Assembly (NCBI GenBank): GCA_032622095.1
Contig: CP136064.1
Location: 250,001 to 314,000 of the forward strand
Direction: 5' to 3'
DNA: 64,000 bases
Origin: Siphonodentalium dalli
Lineage: Eukaryota; Mollusca; Scaphopoda; Gadilida; Siphonodentaliidae
How positions within the stretch are numbered: the stretch's first letter is position 1; the number at the start of each line of letters is the position of its first letter. The position numbers and the translations under genes were made by a program. The notes below the pieces were generated by a model, which was not told the DNA's origin, ran no database searches, and saw nothing but the letters and a program-made list of their open reading frames with translations. This document shows, piece after piece, positions 24,701 to 38,928 of this stretch.

Positions 24701-27700
24701 TAAGGGGTATCTGCTATAGACTGGTTCCATGGTGGAGTACTGTTGGATATTTTCAATTTGGCGCATGTTTCTCCCTACCGCGCCATGTCAAATCTGGCCA
24801 TATCCGAATCGGGTTGTCATTTACAATGACTACAGAAAATAAATATCTTCATGTTGGAATGCAAATGTATGTTTAAAGGAACAGATGTATCTCAACTTAA
24901 AGGGACATAAGTAACACAGTTACCAACTTTAAGGGGTATCTGCTATAGACTGGTTCCATGGTGGAGTACGGTTGGATATTTTCAATTTGGCGCATGTTTC
25001 TCCATACCGCGCCATGTCAAATCTGGCCATATCCGAATCGGGTTGTCATTTACAATGACTGCAGAAAATATATATCTTCATGGTGGAATGCAAATGTATG
25101 TTTAAAGGAACAGATGTATCTCAACTTAAAGGGACATAAGTAACACAGTCAACAACTTTAAGGGGTATCTGCTATAGACTGGTTCCATGGTGGAGTACTG
25201 TTGGATATTTTCAATTTGGCGCATGTTTCTCCATACCGCGCCATGTCAAATCTGGCCATATCCGAATCGGGTTGTCATTTACAATGACTGCAGAAAATAT
25301 ATATCTTCATGGTGGAATGCAAATGTATGTTTAAAGGAACAGATGTATCTCAACTTAAAGGGACATAAGTAACACCGTCACCAACTTTAAGGGGTATCTG
25401 CTATAGACTGGTTCCATGGTGGAGTACTGTTGGATATTTTCAATTTGGCGCATGTTTCTCCCTACCGCGTCATGTCAAATCTGGCCATATCCGAATCGGG
25501 TTGTCATTTACAATGACTACAGAAAATAAATATCTTCATGTTGGAATGCAAATGTATGTTTAAAGAAACAGATGTATCTCAACTTAAAGGGACATAAGTA
25601 ACACAGTCACCAACTTTAAGGGGTATCTGCTATAGACTGGTTACATGGTGGAGTACGGTTGGATATTTTCAATTTTGCGCATGTTTCTCCATACCGCGCC
25701 ATGTCAAATCTGGCCATATCCGAATCGGGTTGTCATTTACAATGACTACAGAAAATAAATATCTTCATGTTGGAATGCAAATGTATGTTTAAAGGAACAG
25801 ATGTATCTCAACTTAAAGGAACATAAGTAACACAGTCACCAACTTAAAGAGGTGTCTTATTTAGACTGGTTCCATGGTGGAGTACGGTTGGATATTTTCT
25901 ATTTGGCGCATGTTTCTCCATACCGCGCCATGTCAAATCTGGCCATATCCGAATCGGGTTGTCATTTACAATGACTACAGAAAATAAATATTTTCATGTT
26001 GGAATGCAAATGTATGTTTAAAGGAACAGATGTATCTCAACTTAAAGGGACATAAGTAACACAGTCACCAACTTTAAGGGGTATCTGCTATAGACTGGTT
26101 CCATGGTGGAGTACGGTTGGATATTTTCTATTTGGCGCATGTTTCTCCATACCGCGCCATGTCAAATCTGGCCATATCCGAATCGGGTTGTCATTTACAA
26201 TGACTACAGAAAATAAATATCTTCATGTTGGAATGCAAATGTATGTTTAAAGAAACAGATGTATCTCAACTTAAAGGGACATAAGTAACACAGTCACCAA
26301 CTTTAAGGGGTATCTGCTATAGACTGGTTCCATGGTGGAGTACTGTTGGATATTTTCAATTTGGCGCATGTTTCTCCCTACCGCGCCATGTCAAATCTGG
26401 CCATATCCGAATCGGGTTGTCATTTACAATGACTACAGAAAATAAATATCTTCATGTTGGAATGCAAATGTATGTTTAAAGGAACAGATGTATCTCAACT
26501 TAAAGGGACATAAGTAACACAGTCACCAACTTTAAGGGGTATCTGCTATAGACTGGTTCCATGGTGGAGTACGGTTGGATATTTTCAATTTGGCGCATGT
26601 TTCTCCATACCGCGCCATGTCAAATCTGGCCATATCCGAATCGGGTTGTCATTTACAATGACTGCAGAAAATATATATCTTCATGGTGGAATGCAAATGT
26701 ATGTTTAAAGGAACAGATGTATCTCAACTTAAAGGGACATAAGTAACACAGTCACCAACTTTAAGGGGTATCTGCTATAGACTGGTTCCATGGTGGAGTA
26801 CTGTTGGATATTTTCAATTTGGCGCATGTTTCTCCATACCGCGCCATGTCAAATCTGGCCATATCCGAATCGGGTTGTCATTTACAATGACTGCAGAAAA
26901 TATATATCTTCATGGTGGAATGCAAATGTATGTTTAAAGGAACAGATGTATCTCAACTTAAAGGGACATAAGTAACACCGTCACCAACTTTAAGGGGTAT
27001 CTGCTATAGACTGGTTCCATGGTGGAGTACTGTTGGATATTTTCAATTTGGCGCATGTTTCTCCCTACCGCGTCATGTCAAATCTGGCCATATCCGAATC
27101 GGGTTGTCATTTACAATGACTACAGAAAATAAATATCTTCATGTTGGAATGCAAATGTATGTTTAAAGAAACAGATGTATCTCAACTTAAAGGGACATAA
27201 GTAACACAGTCACCAACTTTAAGGGGTATCTGCTATAGACTGGTTACATGGTGGAGTACGGTTGGATATTTTCAATTTTGCGCATGTTTCTCCATACCGC
27301 GCCATGTCAAATCTGGCCATATCCGAATCGGGTTGTCATTTACAATGACTACAGAAAATAAATATCTTCATGTTGGAATGCAAATGTATGTTTAAAGGAA
27401 CAGATGTATCTCAACTTAAAGGAACATAAGTAACACAGTCACCAACTTAAAGAGGTGTCTTATTTAGACTGGTTCCATGGTGGAGTACGGTTGGATATTT
27501 TCTATTTGGCGCATGTTTCTCCATACCGCGCCATGTCAAATCTGGCCATATCCGAATCGGGTTGTCATTTACAATGACTACAGAAAATAAATATTTTCAT
27601 GTTGGAATGCAAATGTATGTTTAAAGGAACAGATGTATCTCAACTTAAAGGGACATAAGTAACACAGTCACCAACTTTAAGGGGTATCTGCTATAGACTG

Positions 27701-28163
27701 GTTCCATGGTGGAGTACGGTTGGATATTTTCTATTTGGCGCATGTTTCTCCATACCGCGCCATGTCAAATCTGGCCATATCCGAATCGGGTTGTCATTTA
27801 CAATGACTACAGAAAATAAATATCTTCATGTTGGAATGCAAATGTATGTTTAAAGAAACAGATGTATCTCAACTTAAAGGGACATAAGTAACACAGTCAC
27901 CAACTTTAAGGGGTATCTGCTATAGACTGGTTCCATGGTGGAGTACTGTTGGATATTTTCAATTTGGCGCATGTTTCTCCCTACCGCGCCATGTCAAATC
28001 TGGCCATATCCGAATCGGGTTGTCATTTACAATGACTACAGAAAATAAATATCTTCATGTTGGAATGCAAATGTATGTTTAAAGGAACAGATGTATCTCA
28101 ACTTAAAGGGACATAAGTAACACAGTCACCAACTTTAAGGGGTATCTGCTATAGACTGGTTCC
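18731..28163 (+). repeat. Higher-order block B, 9,433 bp, copy of A with three deletions
   Basis: Block B follows A directly and repeats its marker order. It is 644 bp shorter, fully accounted for by the loss of one monomer at its start (228 bp; the 8,654 and 8,882 units of A fused into 18,731), one out-of-register loss of 187 bp (junction 21,155/21,156), and the loss of the monomer matching A's 12,319 unit (229 bp; hybrid unit 21,981). The two 7-mers at its end are 24,958-26,560 and 26,561-28,163. Confidence 0.88.
21114..21197 (+). repeat. Out-of-register deletion scar: 42-bp monomer remnant
   Basis: Here GTTGGAAT (ending 21,155) is followed directly by ATTTACAATGAC instead of GCAAATG. The same place in block A (11,307-11,493) holds 187 extra bases. 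The junction leaves a 42-bp stretch, 21,114-21,155, repeated at 21,156-21,197 with one difference (AAAATAAA versus AAATTAAA). I see no microhomology at the breakpoint. It is the only large break of the 229-bp register inside the array. Confidence 0.93.
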
Positions 28164-29997
28164 ATGGTGGAGTACGGTTGGATATTTTCAATTTGCCGCA
28201 TGTTTCTCCATACCGCGCCATGTCAAATCTGGCCATATCCGAATCGGGTTGTCATTTACAATGACTGCAGAAAATATATATCTTCATGTTGGAATGCAAA
28301 TGTATGTTTAAAGGAACAGATGTATCTCAACTTAAAGGGACATAAGTAACACCTCACCAACTTTAAGGGGTATCTGCTATAGACTGGTTACATGGTGGAG
28401 TACGGTTGGATATTTTCAATTTGGCGCATGTTTCTCCATACCGCGCCATGTCAAATCTGGCCATATCCGAATCGGGTTGTCATTTACAATGACTGCAGAA
28501 AATATATATCTTCATGGTGGAATGCAAATGAATGTTTAAAGGAACAGATGTATCTCAACTTAAAGGGACATAAGTAACACCGTCACCAACTTGAAGGGGT
28601 ATCTGCTATAGACTGGTTACATGGTGGAGTACGGTTGGATATTTTCAATTTTGCGCATGTTTCTCCATACCGCGCCATGTCAAATCTGGCCATATCCGAA
28701 TCGGGTTGTCATTTACAATGACTGCAGAAAATAAATATCTTCATGTTGGAATGCAAATGTATGTTTAAAGGAACAGATGTATCTCAACTTAAAGGGACAT
28801 AAGTAACACAGACACCAACTTAAAGAGGTGTCTGATTTAGAATGGTTCCATGGTGGAGTACGGTTGGATATTTTCTACTTGGCGCATGTTTCTCCATACC
28901 GCGCCATGTCAAATCTGGCCATATCCGAATCGGGTTGTCATTTACAATGACTGCAGAAAATATATATCTTCATGGTGGAATGCAAATGTATGTTTAAAGG
29001 AACAGATGTATCTCAACTTAAAGGGACATAAGTAACACAGTCACCAACTTTAAGGGGTATCTGCTATAGACTGGTTCCATGGTGGAGTACTGTTGGATAT
29101 TTTCAATTTGGCGCATGTTTCTCCATACCGCGCCATGTCAAATCTGGCCATATCCGAATCGGGTTGTCATTTACAATGACTGAAGAGAAATATATATCTT
29201 CATGGTGGAATGCAAATGTATGTTTAAAGGAACAGATGTATTTCAACTTAAAGGGACATAAGTAACACCGTCACCAACTTTAAGGGGTATCTGCTATAGA
29301 CTGGTTCCATGGCGGAGTACTGTTGGATATTTTCAATTTGGCGCATGTTTCTCCCTACCGCGTCATGTCAAATCTGGCCATATCCGAATCGGGTTGTCAT
29401 TTACAATGACTACAGAAAATAAATATCTTCATGTTGGAATGCAAATGTATGTTTAAAGAAACAGATGTATCTCAACTTAAAGGGACATAAGTAACACAGT
29501 CACCAACTTTAAGGGGTATCTGCTATAGACTGGTTCCATGGTGGAGTACTGTTGGATATTTTCAATTTGGCGCATGTTTCTCCCTACCGCGCCATGTCAA
29601 ATCTGGCCATATCCGAATCGGGGGTTGTCATTTACAATGACTACAGAAAATAAATATCTTCATGTTGGAAAGCAAATGTATGTTTAAAGAAACAGATGTA
29701 TCTCAACTTAAAGGGACATAAGTAACACAGTCACCAACTTAAAGGTGTATCTGCTATAGACTGGTTCCATGGTGGAGTACTGTTGGATATTTTCAATTTG
29801 GCGCATGTTTCTCCATACCGCGCCATGTCAAATCTGGCCATATCCGAATCGGGTTGTCATTTACAATGACTGCAGAAAATATATATCTTCATGGTGGAAT
29901 GCAAATGTATGTTTAAAGGAACAGATGTATCTCAACTTAAAGGGACATAAGTAACACAGTCACCAACTTAAAGGGGTATCTGCTATAGACTGGTTCC
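28164..29997 (+). repeat. Partial third copy of the 10-kb block (C)
   Basis: This starts with the same TTTGCCGCATG monomer (28,164) and keeps the second monomer (28,392) that block B has lost, so it resembles A more than B at that point. It carries GACTGAAGAGAAA (29,180), ATGGCGGAG and CGGGGGTTG in order. It differs from both A and B at GGCCATATCC (28,919, where they have CTTATCC) and at ACAGATGTATTTC (29,232, where they have AGAGATGTATCTC). After the 29,769 unit it departs: the monomer matching A's 10,488 unit is absent, and from about 30,000 the order follows another series. Confidence 0.78.
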
Positions 29998-30226
29998 ATG
30001 GTGGAGTACGGTTGGATATTTTCAATTTGCCGCATGTTTCTCCATACCGCGCCATGTCAAATCTGGCCCTATCCGAATCGGGTTGTCATTTACAATGACT
30101 GCAGAAAATATATATCTTCATGGTGGAATGCAAATGTATGTTTAAAGGAACAGATGTATCTCAACTTAAAGGGACATAAGTAACACAGTCACCAACTTTA
30201 AGGGGTATCTGCTATAGACTGGTTCC

Positions 30227-31829
30227 ATGGTGGAGTACGGTTGGATATTTTCAATTTGGCGCATGTTTCTCCATAGCGCGCCATGTCAAATCTGGCCATA
30301 TCCGAATCGGGTTGTCATTTACAATGACTGCAGAAAATAAATATCTTCATGTTGGAATGCAAATGTATGTTTAAAGGAACAGATGTATCTCAACTTAAAG
30401 GGACATAAGTAACACAGTCACCAACTTAAAGAGGTGTCTGATTTAGACTGGTTCCATGGTGGAGTACGGTTGGATATTTTCTACTTGGCGCATGTTTCTC
30501 CATACCGCGCCATGTCAAATCTGGCCATATCCGAATCGGGTTGTCATTTACAATGACTACAGAAAATAAATATCTTCATGTTGGAATGCAAATGTATGTT
30601 TAAAGGAACAGATGTATCTCAACTTAAAGGGACATAAGTAACACAGTCACTAACTTTAAGGGGTATCTGCTATAGACTGGTTCCATGGTGGAGTACGGTT
30701 GGATATTTTCTATTTGGCGCATGTTTCTCCATACCGCGCCATGTCAAATCTGGCCATATCCGAATCGGGTTGTCATTTACAATGACTACAGAAAATAAAT
30801 ATCTTCATGTTGGAATGCAAATGTATGTTTAAAGGAACAGATGTATCTCAACTTAAAGGGACATAAGTAACACAGTCACCAACTTTAAGGGGTATCTGCT
30901 ATAGACTGGTTCCATGGTGGAGTACGGTTGGATATTTTCAATTTGGCGCATATTTCTCCATACCGCGCCATGTCAAATCTGGCCATATCCGAATCGGGTT
31001 GTCATTTACAATGACTGCAGAAAATATATATCTTCATGTTGGAATGCAAATGTATGTTTAAAGGAACAGATGTATCTCAACTTAAAGGGACATAAGTAAC
31101 ACCGTCACCAACTTTAAGGGGTATCTGCTATAGACTGGTTACATGGTGGAGTACGGTTGGATATTTTCAATTTGGCGCATGTTTCTCCATACCGCGCCAT
31201 GTCAAATCTGGCCATATCCGAATCGGGTTGTCATTTACAATCACTGCAGAAAATATATATCTTCATAGTGGAATGCAAATGAATGTTTAAAGGAACAGAT
31301 GTATCTCAACTTAAAGGGACATAAGTAACACCGTCACCAACTTGAAGGGGTATCTGCTATAGACTGGTTACATGGTGGAGTACGGTTGGATATTTTCAAT
31401 TTTGCGCATGTTTCTCCATACCGCGCCATGTCAAATCTGGCCATATCCGAATCGGGTTGTCATTTACAATGACTGCAGAAAATAAATATCTTCATGTTGG
31501 AATGCAAATGTATGTTTAAAGGAACAGATGTATCTCAACTTAAAGGGACATAAGTAACACAGTCACCAACTTAAAGAGGTGTCTGATTTAGAATGGTTCC
31601 ATGGTGGAGTACGGTTGGATATTTTCTACTTGGCGCATGTTTCTCCATACCGCGCCATGTCAAATCTGGCCATATCCGAATCGGGTTGTCATTTACAATG
31701 ACTGCAGAAAATATATATCTTCATGGTGGAATGCAAATGTATGTTTAAAGGAACAGATGTATCTCAACTTAAAGGGACATAAGTAACACAGTCACCAACT
31801 TTAAGGGGTATCTGCTATAGACTGGTTCC
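30227..31829 (+). repeat. 7-mer higher-order unit D1 (1,603 bp)
   Basis: Seven monomers in order. Private markers are CCATAGCGCGCC (30,271), CACTAACTTT (30,648), GGCGCATATTTC (30,945) and ACAATCACTGCAG (31,237). All recur 1,603 bp downstream in unit D2. The monomers on either side of the D1-D2 pair do not match, so the pair is a discrete tandem duplication. Confidence 0.87.
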
Positions 31830-33432
31830 ATGGTGGAGTACGGTTGGATATTTTCAATTTGGCGCATGTTTCTCCATAGCGCGCCATGTCAAATCTGGCC
31901 ATATCCGAATCGGGTTGTCATTTACAATGACTGCAGAAAATAAATATCTTCATGTTGGAATGCAAATGTATGTTTAAAGGAACAGATGTATCTCAACTTA
32001 AAGGGACATAAGTAACACAGTCACCAACTTAAAGAGGTGTCTGATTTAGACTGGTTCCATGGTGGAGTACGGTTGGATATTTTCTACTTGGCGCATGTTT
32101 CTCCATACCGCGCCATGTCAAATCTGGCCATATCCGAATCGGGTTGTCATTTACAATGACTACAGAAAATAAATATCTTCATGTTGGAATGCAAATGTAT
32201 GTTTAAAGGAACAGATGTATCTCAACTTAAAGGGACATAAGTAACACAGTCACTAACTTTAAGGGGTATCTGCTATAGACTGGTTCCATGGTGGAGTACG
32301 GTTGGATATTTTCTATTTGGCGCATGTTTCTCCATACCGCGCCATGTCAAATCTGGCCATATCCGAATCGGGTTGTCATTTACAATGACTACAGAAAATA
32401 AATATCTTCATGTTGGAATGCAAATGTATGTTTAAAGGAACAGATGTATCTCAACTTAAAGGGACATAAGTAACACAGTCACCAACTTTAAGGGGTATCT
32501 GCTATAGACTGGTTCCATGGTGGAGTACGGTTGGATATTTTCAATTTGGCGCATATTTCTCCATACCGCGCCATGTCAAATCTGGCCATATCCGAATCGG
32601 GTTGTCATTTACAATGACTGCAGAAAATATATATCTTCATGTTGGAATGCAAATGTATGTTTAAAGGAACAGATGTATCTCAACTTAAAGGGACATAAGT
32701 AACACCGTCACCAACTTTAAGGGGTATCTGCTATAGACTGGTTACATGGTGGAGTACGGTTGGATATTTTCAATTTGGCGCATGTTTCTCCATACCGCGC
32801 CATGTCAAATCTGGCCATATCCGAATCGGGTTGTCATTTACAATCACTGCAGAAAATATATATCTTCATAGTGGAATGCAAATGAATGTTTAAAGGAACA
32901 GATGTATCTCAACTTAAAGGGACATAAGTAACACCGTCACCAACTTGAAGGGGTATCTGCTATAGACTGGTTACATGGTGGAGTACGGTTGGATATTTTC
33001 AATTTTGCGCATGTTTCTCCATACCGCGCCATGTCAAATCTGGCCATATCCGAATCGGGTTGTCATTTACAATGACTGCAGAAAATAAATATCTTCATGT
33101 TGGAATGCAAATGTATGTTTAAAGGAACAGATGTATCTCAACTTAAAGGGACATAAGTAACACAGTCACCAACTTAAAGAGGTGTCTGATTTAGAATGGT
33201 TCCATGGTGGAGTACGGTTGGATATTTTCTACTTGGCGCATGTTTCTCCATACCGCGCCATGTCAAATCTGGCCATATCCGAATCGGGTTGTCATTTACA
33301 ATGACTGCAGAAAATATATATCTTCATGGTGGAATGCAAATGTATGTTTAAAGGAACAGATGTATCTCAACTTAAAGGGACATAAGTAACACAGTCACCA
33401 ACTTTAAGGGGTATCTGCTATAGACTGGTTCC
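31830..33432 (+). repeat. 7-mer higher-order unit D2, tandem copy of D1
   Basis: This repeats every marker of D1 at +1,603 bp, including CCATAGCGCGCC at 31,874 and CACTAACTTT at 32,251. I saw no difference between D1 and D2 in the stretches compared, suggesting a very recent duplication. The next monomer (33,433) carries ATGGTGGGGTAC, a private change, and belongs to a different series. Confidence 0.87.
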
Positions 33433-35722
33433 ATGGTGGGGTACTGTTGGATATTTTCAATTTGGCGCATGTTTCTCCATACCGCGCCATGTCAAATCTG
33501 GCCATATCCGAATCGGGTTGTCATTTACAATGACTGCAGAAAATATATATCTTCATGGTGGAATGCAAATGTATGTTTAAAGGAACAGATGTATCTCAAC
33601 TTAAAGGGACATAAGTAACACCGTCACCAACTTTAAGGGGTATCTGCTATAGACTGGTTCCATGGTGGAGTACTGTTGGATATTTTCAACTTGGCGCATG
33701 TTTCTCCCTACCGCGTCATGTCAAATCTGGCCATATCCGAATCGGGTTGTCATTTACAATGACTACAGAAAATAAATATCTTCATGTTGGAATGCAAATG
33801 TATGTTTAAAGAAACAGATGTATCTCAACTTAAAGGGACATAAGTAACACAGTCACCAACTTTAAGGGGTATCTGCTATAGACTGGTTCCATGGTGGAGT
33901 ACTGTTGGATATTTTCAATTTGGCGCATGTTTCTCCCTACCGCGTCATGTCAAATCTGGCCATATCCGAATCGGGTTGTCATTTACAATGACTACAGAAA
34001 ATAAATATCTTCATGTTGGAATGCAAATGTATGTTTAAAGAAACAGATGTATCTCAACTTAAAGGGACATAAGTAACACAGTCACCAACTTTAAGGGGTA
34101 TCTGCTATAGACTGGTTCCATGGTGGAGTACTGTTGGATATTTTCAATTTGGCGCATGTTTCTCCCTACCGCGCCATGTCAAATCTGGCCATATCCGAAT
34201 CGGGTTGTCATTTACAATGACTACAGAAAATAAATATCTTCATGTTGGAATGCAAATGTATGTTTAAAGGAACAGATGTATCTCAACTTAAACGGACATA
34301 AGTAACACAGTCACCAACTTTAAGGGGTATCTGCTATAGACTGGTTTCATGGTGGAGTACGGTTGGATATTTTCAATTTGGCGCATGTTTCTCCATACCG
34401 CGCCATGTCAAATCTGGCCATATCCGAATCGGGTTGTCATTTACAATGACTGCAGAAAATATATATCTTCATGTTGGAATGCAAATGTATGTTTAAAGGA
34501 ACAGATGTATCTCAACTTAAAGGGACATAAGTAACACCGTCACCAACTTTAAGGGGTATCTGCTATAGACTGGTTACATGGTGGAGTACGGTTGGATATT
34601 TTCAATTTGGCGCATGTTTCTCCATACCGCGCCATGTCAAATCTGGCCATATCCGAATCGGGTTGTCATTTACAATGACTGCAGAAAATATATATCTTCA
34701 TGGTGGAATGCAAATGAATGTTTAAAGGAACAGATGTATCTCAACTTAAAGGGACATAAGTAACACCGTCACCAACTTGAAGGGGTATCTGCTATAGACT
34801 GGTTACATGGTGGAGTACGGTTGGATATTTTCAATTTTGCGCATGTTTCTCCATACCGCGCCATGTCAAATCTGGCCATATCCGAATCGGGTTGTCATTT
34901 ACAATGACTGCAGAAAATATATATCTTCATGGTGGAATGCAAATGTATGTTTAAAGGAACAGATGTATCTCAACTTAAAGGGACATAAGTAACACAGTCA
35001 CCAACTTAAAGGGGTATCTGCTATAGACTGGTTCCATGGTGGAGTACGGTTGGATATTTTCAATTTGGCGCATGTTTCTCCATACCGCGCCATGTCAAAT
35101 CTGGCCCTATCCGAATCGGGTTGTCATTTACAATGACTGCAGAAAATATATATCTTCATGGTGGAATGCAAATGTATGTTTAAAGGAACAGATGTATCTC
35201 AACTTAAAGGGACATAAGTAACACAGTCACCAACTTTAAGGGGTATCTGCTATAGACTGGTTCCATGGTGGAGTACGGTTGGATATTTTCAATTTGGCGC
35301 ATGTTTCTCCATACCGCGCCATGTCAAATCTGGCCATATCCGAATCGGGTTGTCATTTACAATGACTGCAGAAAATAAATATCTTCATGTTGGAATGCAA
35401 ATGTATGTTTAAAGGAACAGATGTATCTCAACTTAAAGGGACATAAGTAACACAGTCACCAACTTAAAGAGGTGTCTGATTTAGACTGGTTCCATGGTGG
35501 AGTACGGTTGGATATTTTCTACTTGGCGCATGTTTCTCCATACCGCGCCATGTCAAATCTGGCCATATCCGAATCGGGTTGTCATTTACAATGACTACAG
35601 AAAATAAATATCTTCATGTTGGAATGCAAATGTATGTTTAAAGGAACAGATGTATCTCAACTTAAAGGGACATAAGTAACACAGTCACCAACTTTAAGGG
35701 GTATCTGCTATAGACTGGTTCC

Positions 35723-37325
35723 ATGGTGGAGTACGGTTGGATATTTTCTATTTGGCGCATGTTTCTCCATACCGCGCCATGTCAAATCTGGCCATATCCG
35801 AATCGGGTTGTCATTTACAATGACTACAGAAAATAAATATCTTCATGTTAGAATGCAAATGTATGTTTAAAGGAACAGATGTATCTCAACTTAAAGGGAC
35901 ATAAGTAACACAGTCACCAACTTTAAGGGGTATCTGCTATAGACTGGTTCCATGGTGGAGTACGGTTGGATATTTTCAATTTGGCGCATGTTTCTCCATA
36001 CCGCGCCATGTCAAATCTGGCCATATCCGAATCGGGTTGTCATTTACAATGACTGCAGAAAATATATATCTTCATGTTGGAATGCAAATGTATGTTTAAA
36101 GGAACAGATGTATCTCAACTTAAAGGGACATAAGTAACACCGTTACCAACTTTAAGGGGTATCTGCTATAGACTGGTTACATGGTGGAGTACGGTTGGAT
36201 ATTTTCAATTTGGCGCATGTTTCTCCATACCGCGCCATGTCAAATCTGGCCATATCCGAATCGGGTTGTCATTTACAATGACTGCAGAAAATAAATATCT
36301 TCATGGTGGAATGCAAATGAATGTTTAAAGGAACAGATGTATCTCAACTTAAAGGGACATAAGTAACACCGTCACCAACTTGAAGGGGTATCTGCTATAG
36401 ACTGGTTACATGGTGGAGTACGGTTGGATATTTTCAATTTTGCGCATGTTTCTCCATACCGCGCCATGTCAAATCTGGCCATATCCGAATCGGGTTGTGA
36501 TTTACAATGACTGCAGAAAATAAATATCTTCATGTTGGAATGCAAATGTATGTTTAAAGGAACAGATGTATCTCAACTTAAAGGGACATAAGTAACACAG
36601 TCACCAACTTAAAAAGGTGTCTGATTTAGAATGGTTCCATGGTGAAGTACGGTTGGATATTTTCTACTTGGCGCATGTTTCTCCATACCGCGCCATGTCA
36701 AATCTGGCCATATCCGAATCGGGTTGTCATTTACAATGACTGCAGAAAATATATATCTTCATGGTGGAATGCAAATGTATGTTTAAAGGAACAGATGTAT
36801 CTCAACTTAAAGGGACATAAGTAACACAGTCACCAACTTTAAGGGGTATCTGCTATAGACTGGTTCCATGGTGGAGTACGGTTGGATATTTTCAATTTGG
36901 CGCATGTTTCTCCATACCGCGCCATGTCAAATCTGGCCATATCCGAATCGGGTTGTCATTTACAATGACTGCAGAAAATATATGTCTTCATGTTGGAATG
37001 CAAATGTATGTTTAAAGGAACAGATGTATCTCAACTTAAAGGGACATAAGTAACACAGTCACCAACTTTAAAGGGTATCTGCTATAGACTGGTTCCATGG
37101 TGGAGTACGGTTGGATATTTTCAATTTGGCGCATGTTTCTCCATACCGCGCCATGTCAAATCTGGCCATATCCGAATCGGGTTGTCATTTACAATGACTG
37201 CAGAAAATATATATCTTCATGTTGGAATGCAAATGTATGTTTAAAGGAACAGATGTATCTCAACTTAAAGGGACATAAGTAACACCGTCACCAACTTTAA
37301 GGGGTATCTGCTATAGACTGGTTAC
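35723..37325 (+). repeat. 7-mer higher-order unit E1 (1,603 bp)
   Basis: Seven monomers marked by CATGTTAGAATGC (35,844), CACCGTTACC (36,137), GTTGTGATTTAC (36,495), TTAAAAAGGTGTC (36,608), ATGGTGAAGTAC (36,639), AAATATATGTCTTC (36,976) and TTTAAAGGGTATC (37,069). The set recurs immediately downstream as E2 and again, dispersed, as E3. Confidence 0.87.
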
Positions 37326-38928
37326 ATGGTGGAGTACGGTTGGATATTTTCTATTTGGCGCATGTTTCTCCATACCGCGCCATGTCAAATCTGGCCATAT
37401 CCGAATCGGGTTGTCATTTACAATGACTACAGAAAATAAATATCTTCATGTTAGAATGCAAATGTATGTTTAAAGGAACAGATGTATCTCAACTTAAAGG
37501 GACATAAGTAACACAGTCACCAACTTTAAGGGGTATCTGCTATAGACTGGTTCCATGGTGGAGTACGGTTGGATATTTTCAATTTGGCGCATGTTTCTCC
37601 ATACCGCGCCATGTCAAATCTGGCCATATCCGAATCGGGTTGTCATTTACAATGACTGCAGAAAATATATATCTTCATGTTGGAATGCAAATGTATGTTT
37701 AAAGGAACAGATGTATCTCAACTTAAAGGGACATAAGTAACACCGTTACCAACTTTAAGGGGTATCTGCTATAGACTGGTTACATGGTGGAGTACGGTTG
37801 GATATTTTCAATTTGGCGCATGTTTCTCCATACCGCGCCATGTCAAATCTGGCCATATCCGAATCGGGTTGTCATTTACAATGACTGCAGAAAATAAATA
37901 TCTTCATGGTGGAATGCAAATGAATGTTTAAAGGAACAGATGTATCTCAACTTAAAGGGACATAAGTAACACCGTCACCAACTTGAAGGGGTATCTGCTA
38001 TAGACTGGTTACATGGTGGAGTACGGTTGGATATTTTCAATTTTGCGCATGTTTCTCCATACCGCGCCATGTCAAATCTGGCCATATCCGAATCGGGTTG
38101 TGATTTACAATGACTGCAGAAAATAAATATCTTCATGTTGGAATGCAAATGTATGTTTAAAGGAACAGATGTATCTCAACTTAAAGGGACATAAGTAACA
38201 CAGTCACCAACTTAAAAAGGTGTCTGATTTAGAATGGTTCCATGGTGAAGTACGGTTGGATATTTTCTACTTGGCGCATGTTTCTCCATACCGCGCCATG
38301 TCAAATCTGGCCATATCCGAATCGGGTTGTCATTTACAATGACTGCAGAAAATATATATCTTCATGGTGGAATGCAAATGTATGTTTAAAGGAACAGATG
38401 TATCTCAACTTAAAGGGACATAAGTAACACAGTCACCAACTTTAAGGGGTATCTGCTATAGACTGGTTCCATGGTGGAGTACGGTTGGATATTTTCAATT
38501 TGGCGCATGTTTCTCCATACCGCGCCATGTCAAATCTGGCCATATCCGAATCGGGTTGTCATTTACAATGACTGCAGAAAATATATGTCTTCATGTTGGA
38601 ATGCAAATGTATGTTTAAAGGAACAGATGTATCTCAACTTAAAGGGACATAAGTAACACAGTCACCAACTTTAAAGGGTATCTGCTATAGACTGGTTCCA
38701 TGGTGGAGTACGGTTGGATATTTTCAATTTGGCGCATGTTTCTCCATACCGCGCCATGTCAAATCTGGCCATATCCGAATCGGGTTGTCATTTACAATGA
38801 CTGCAGAAAATATATATCTTCATGTTGGAATGCAAATGTATGTTTAAAGGAACAGATGTATCTCAACTTAAAGGGACATAAGTAACACCGTCACCAACTT
38901 TAAGGGGTATCTGCTATAGACTGGTTAC
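37326..38928 (+). repeat. 7-mer higher-order unit E2, tandem copy of E1
   Basis: All E1 markers recur at +1,603 bp: CATGTTAGAATGC at 37,447, GTTGTGATTTAC at 38,098, ATGGTGAAGTAC at 38,242 and AAATATATGTCTTC at 38,579. The junction with E1 shows a switch: the first monomer begins with TTACATGG, continuing the previous unit, where the matching E1 monomer begins TTCCATGG. Confidence 0.87.
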
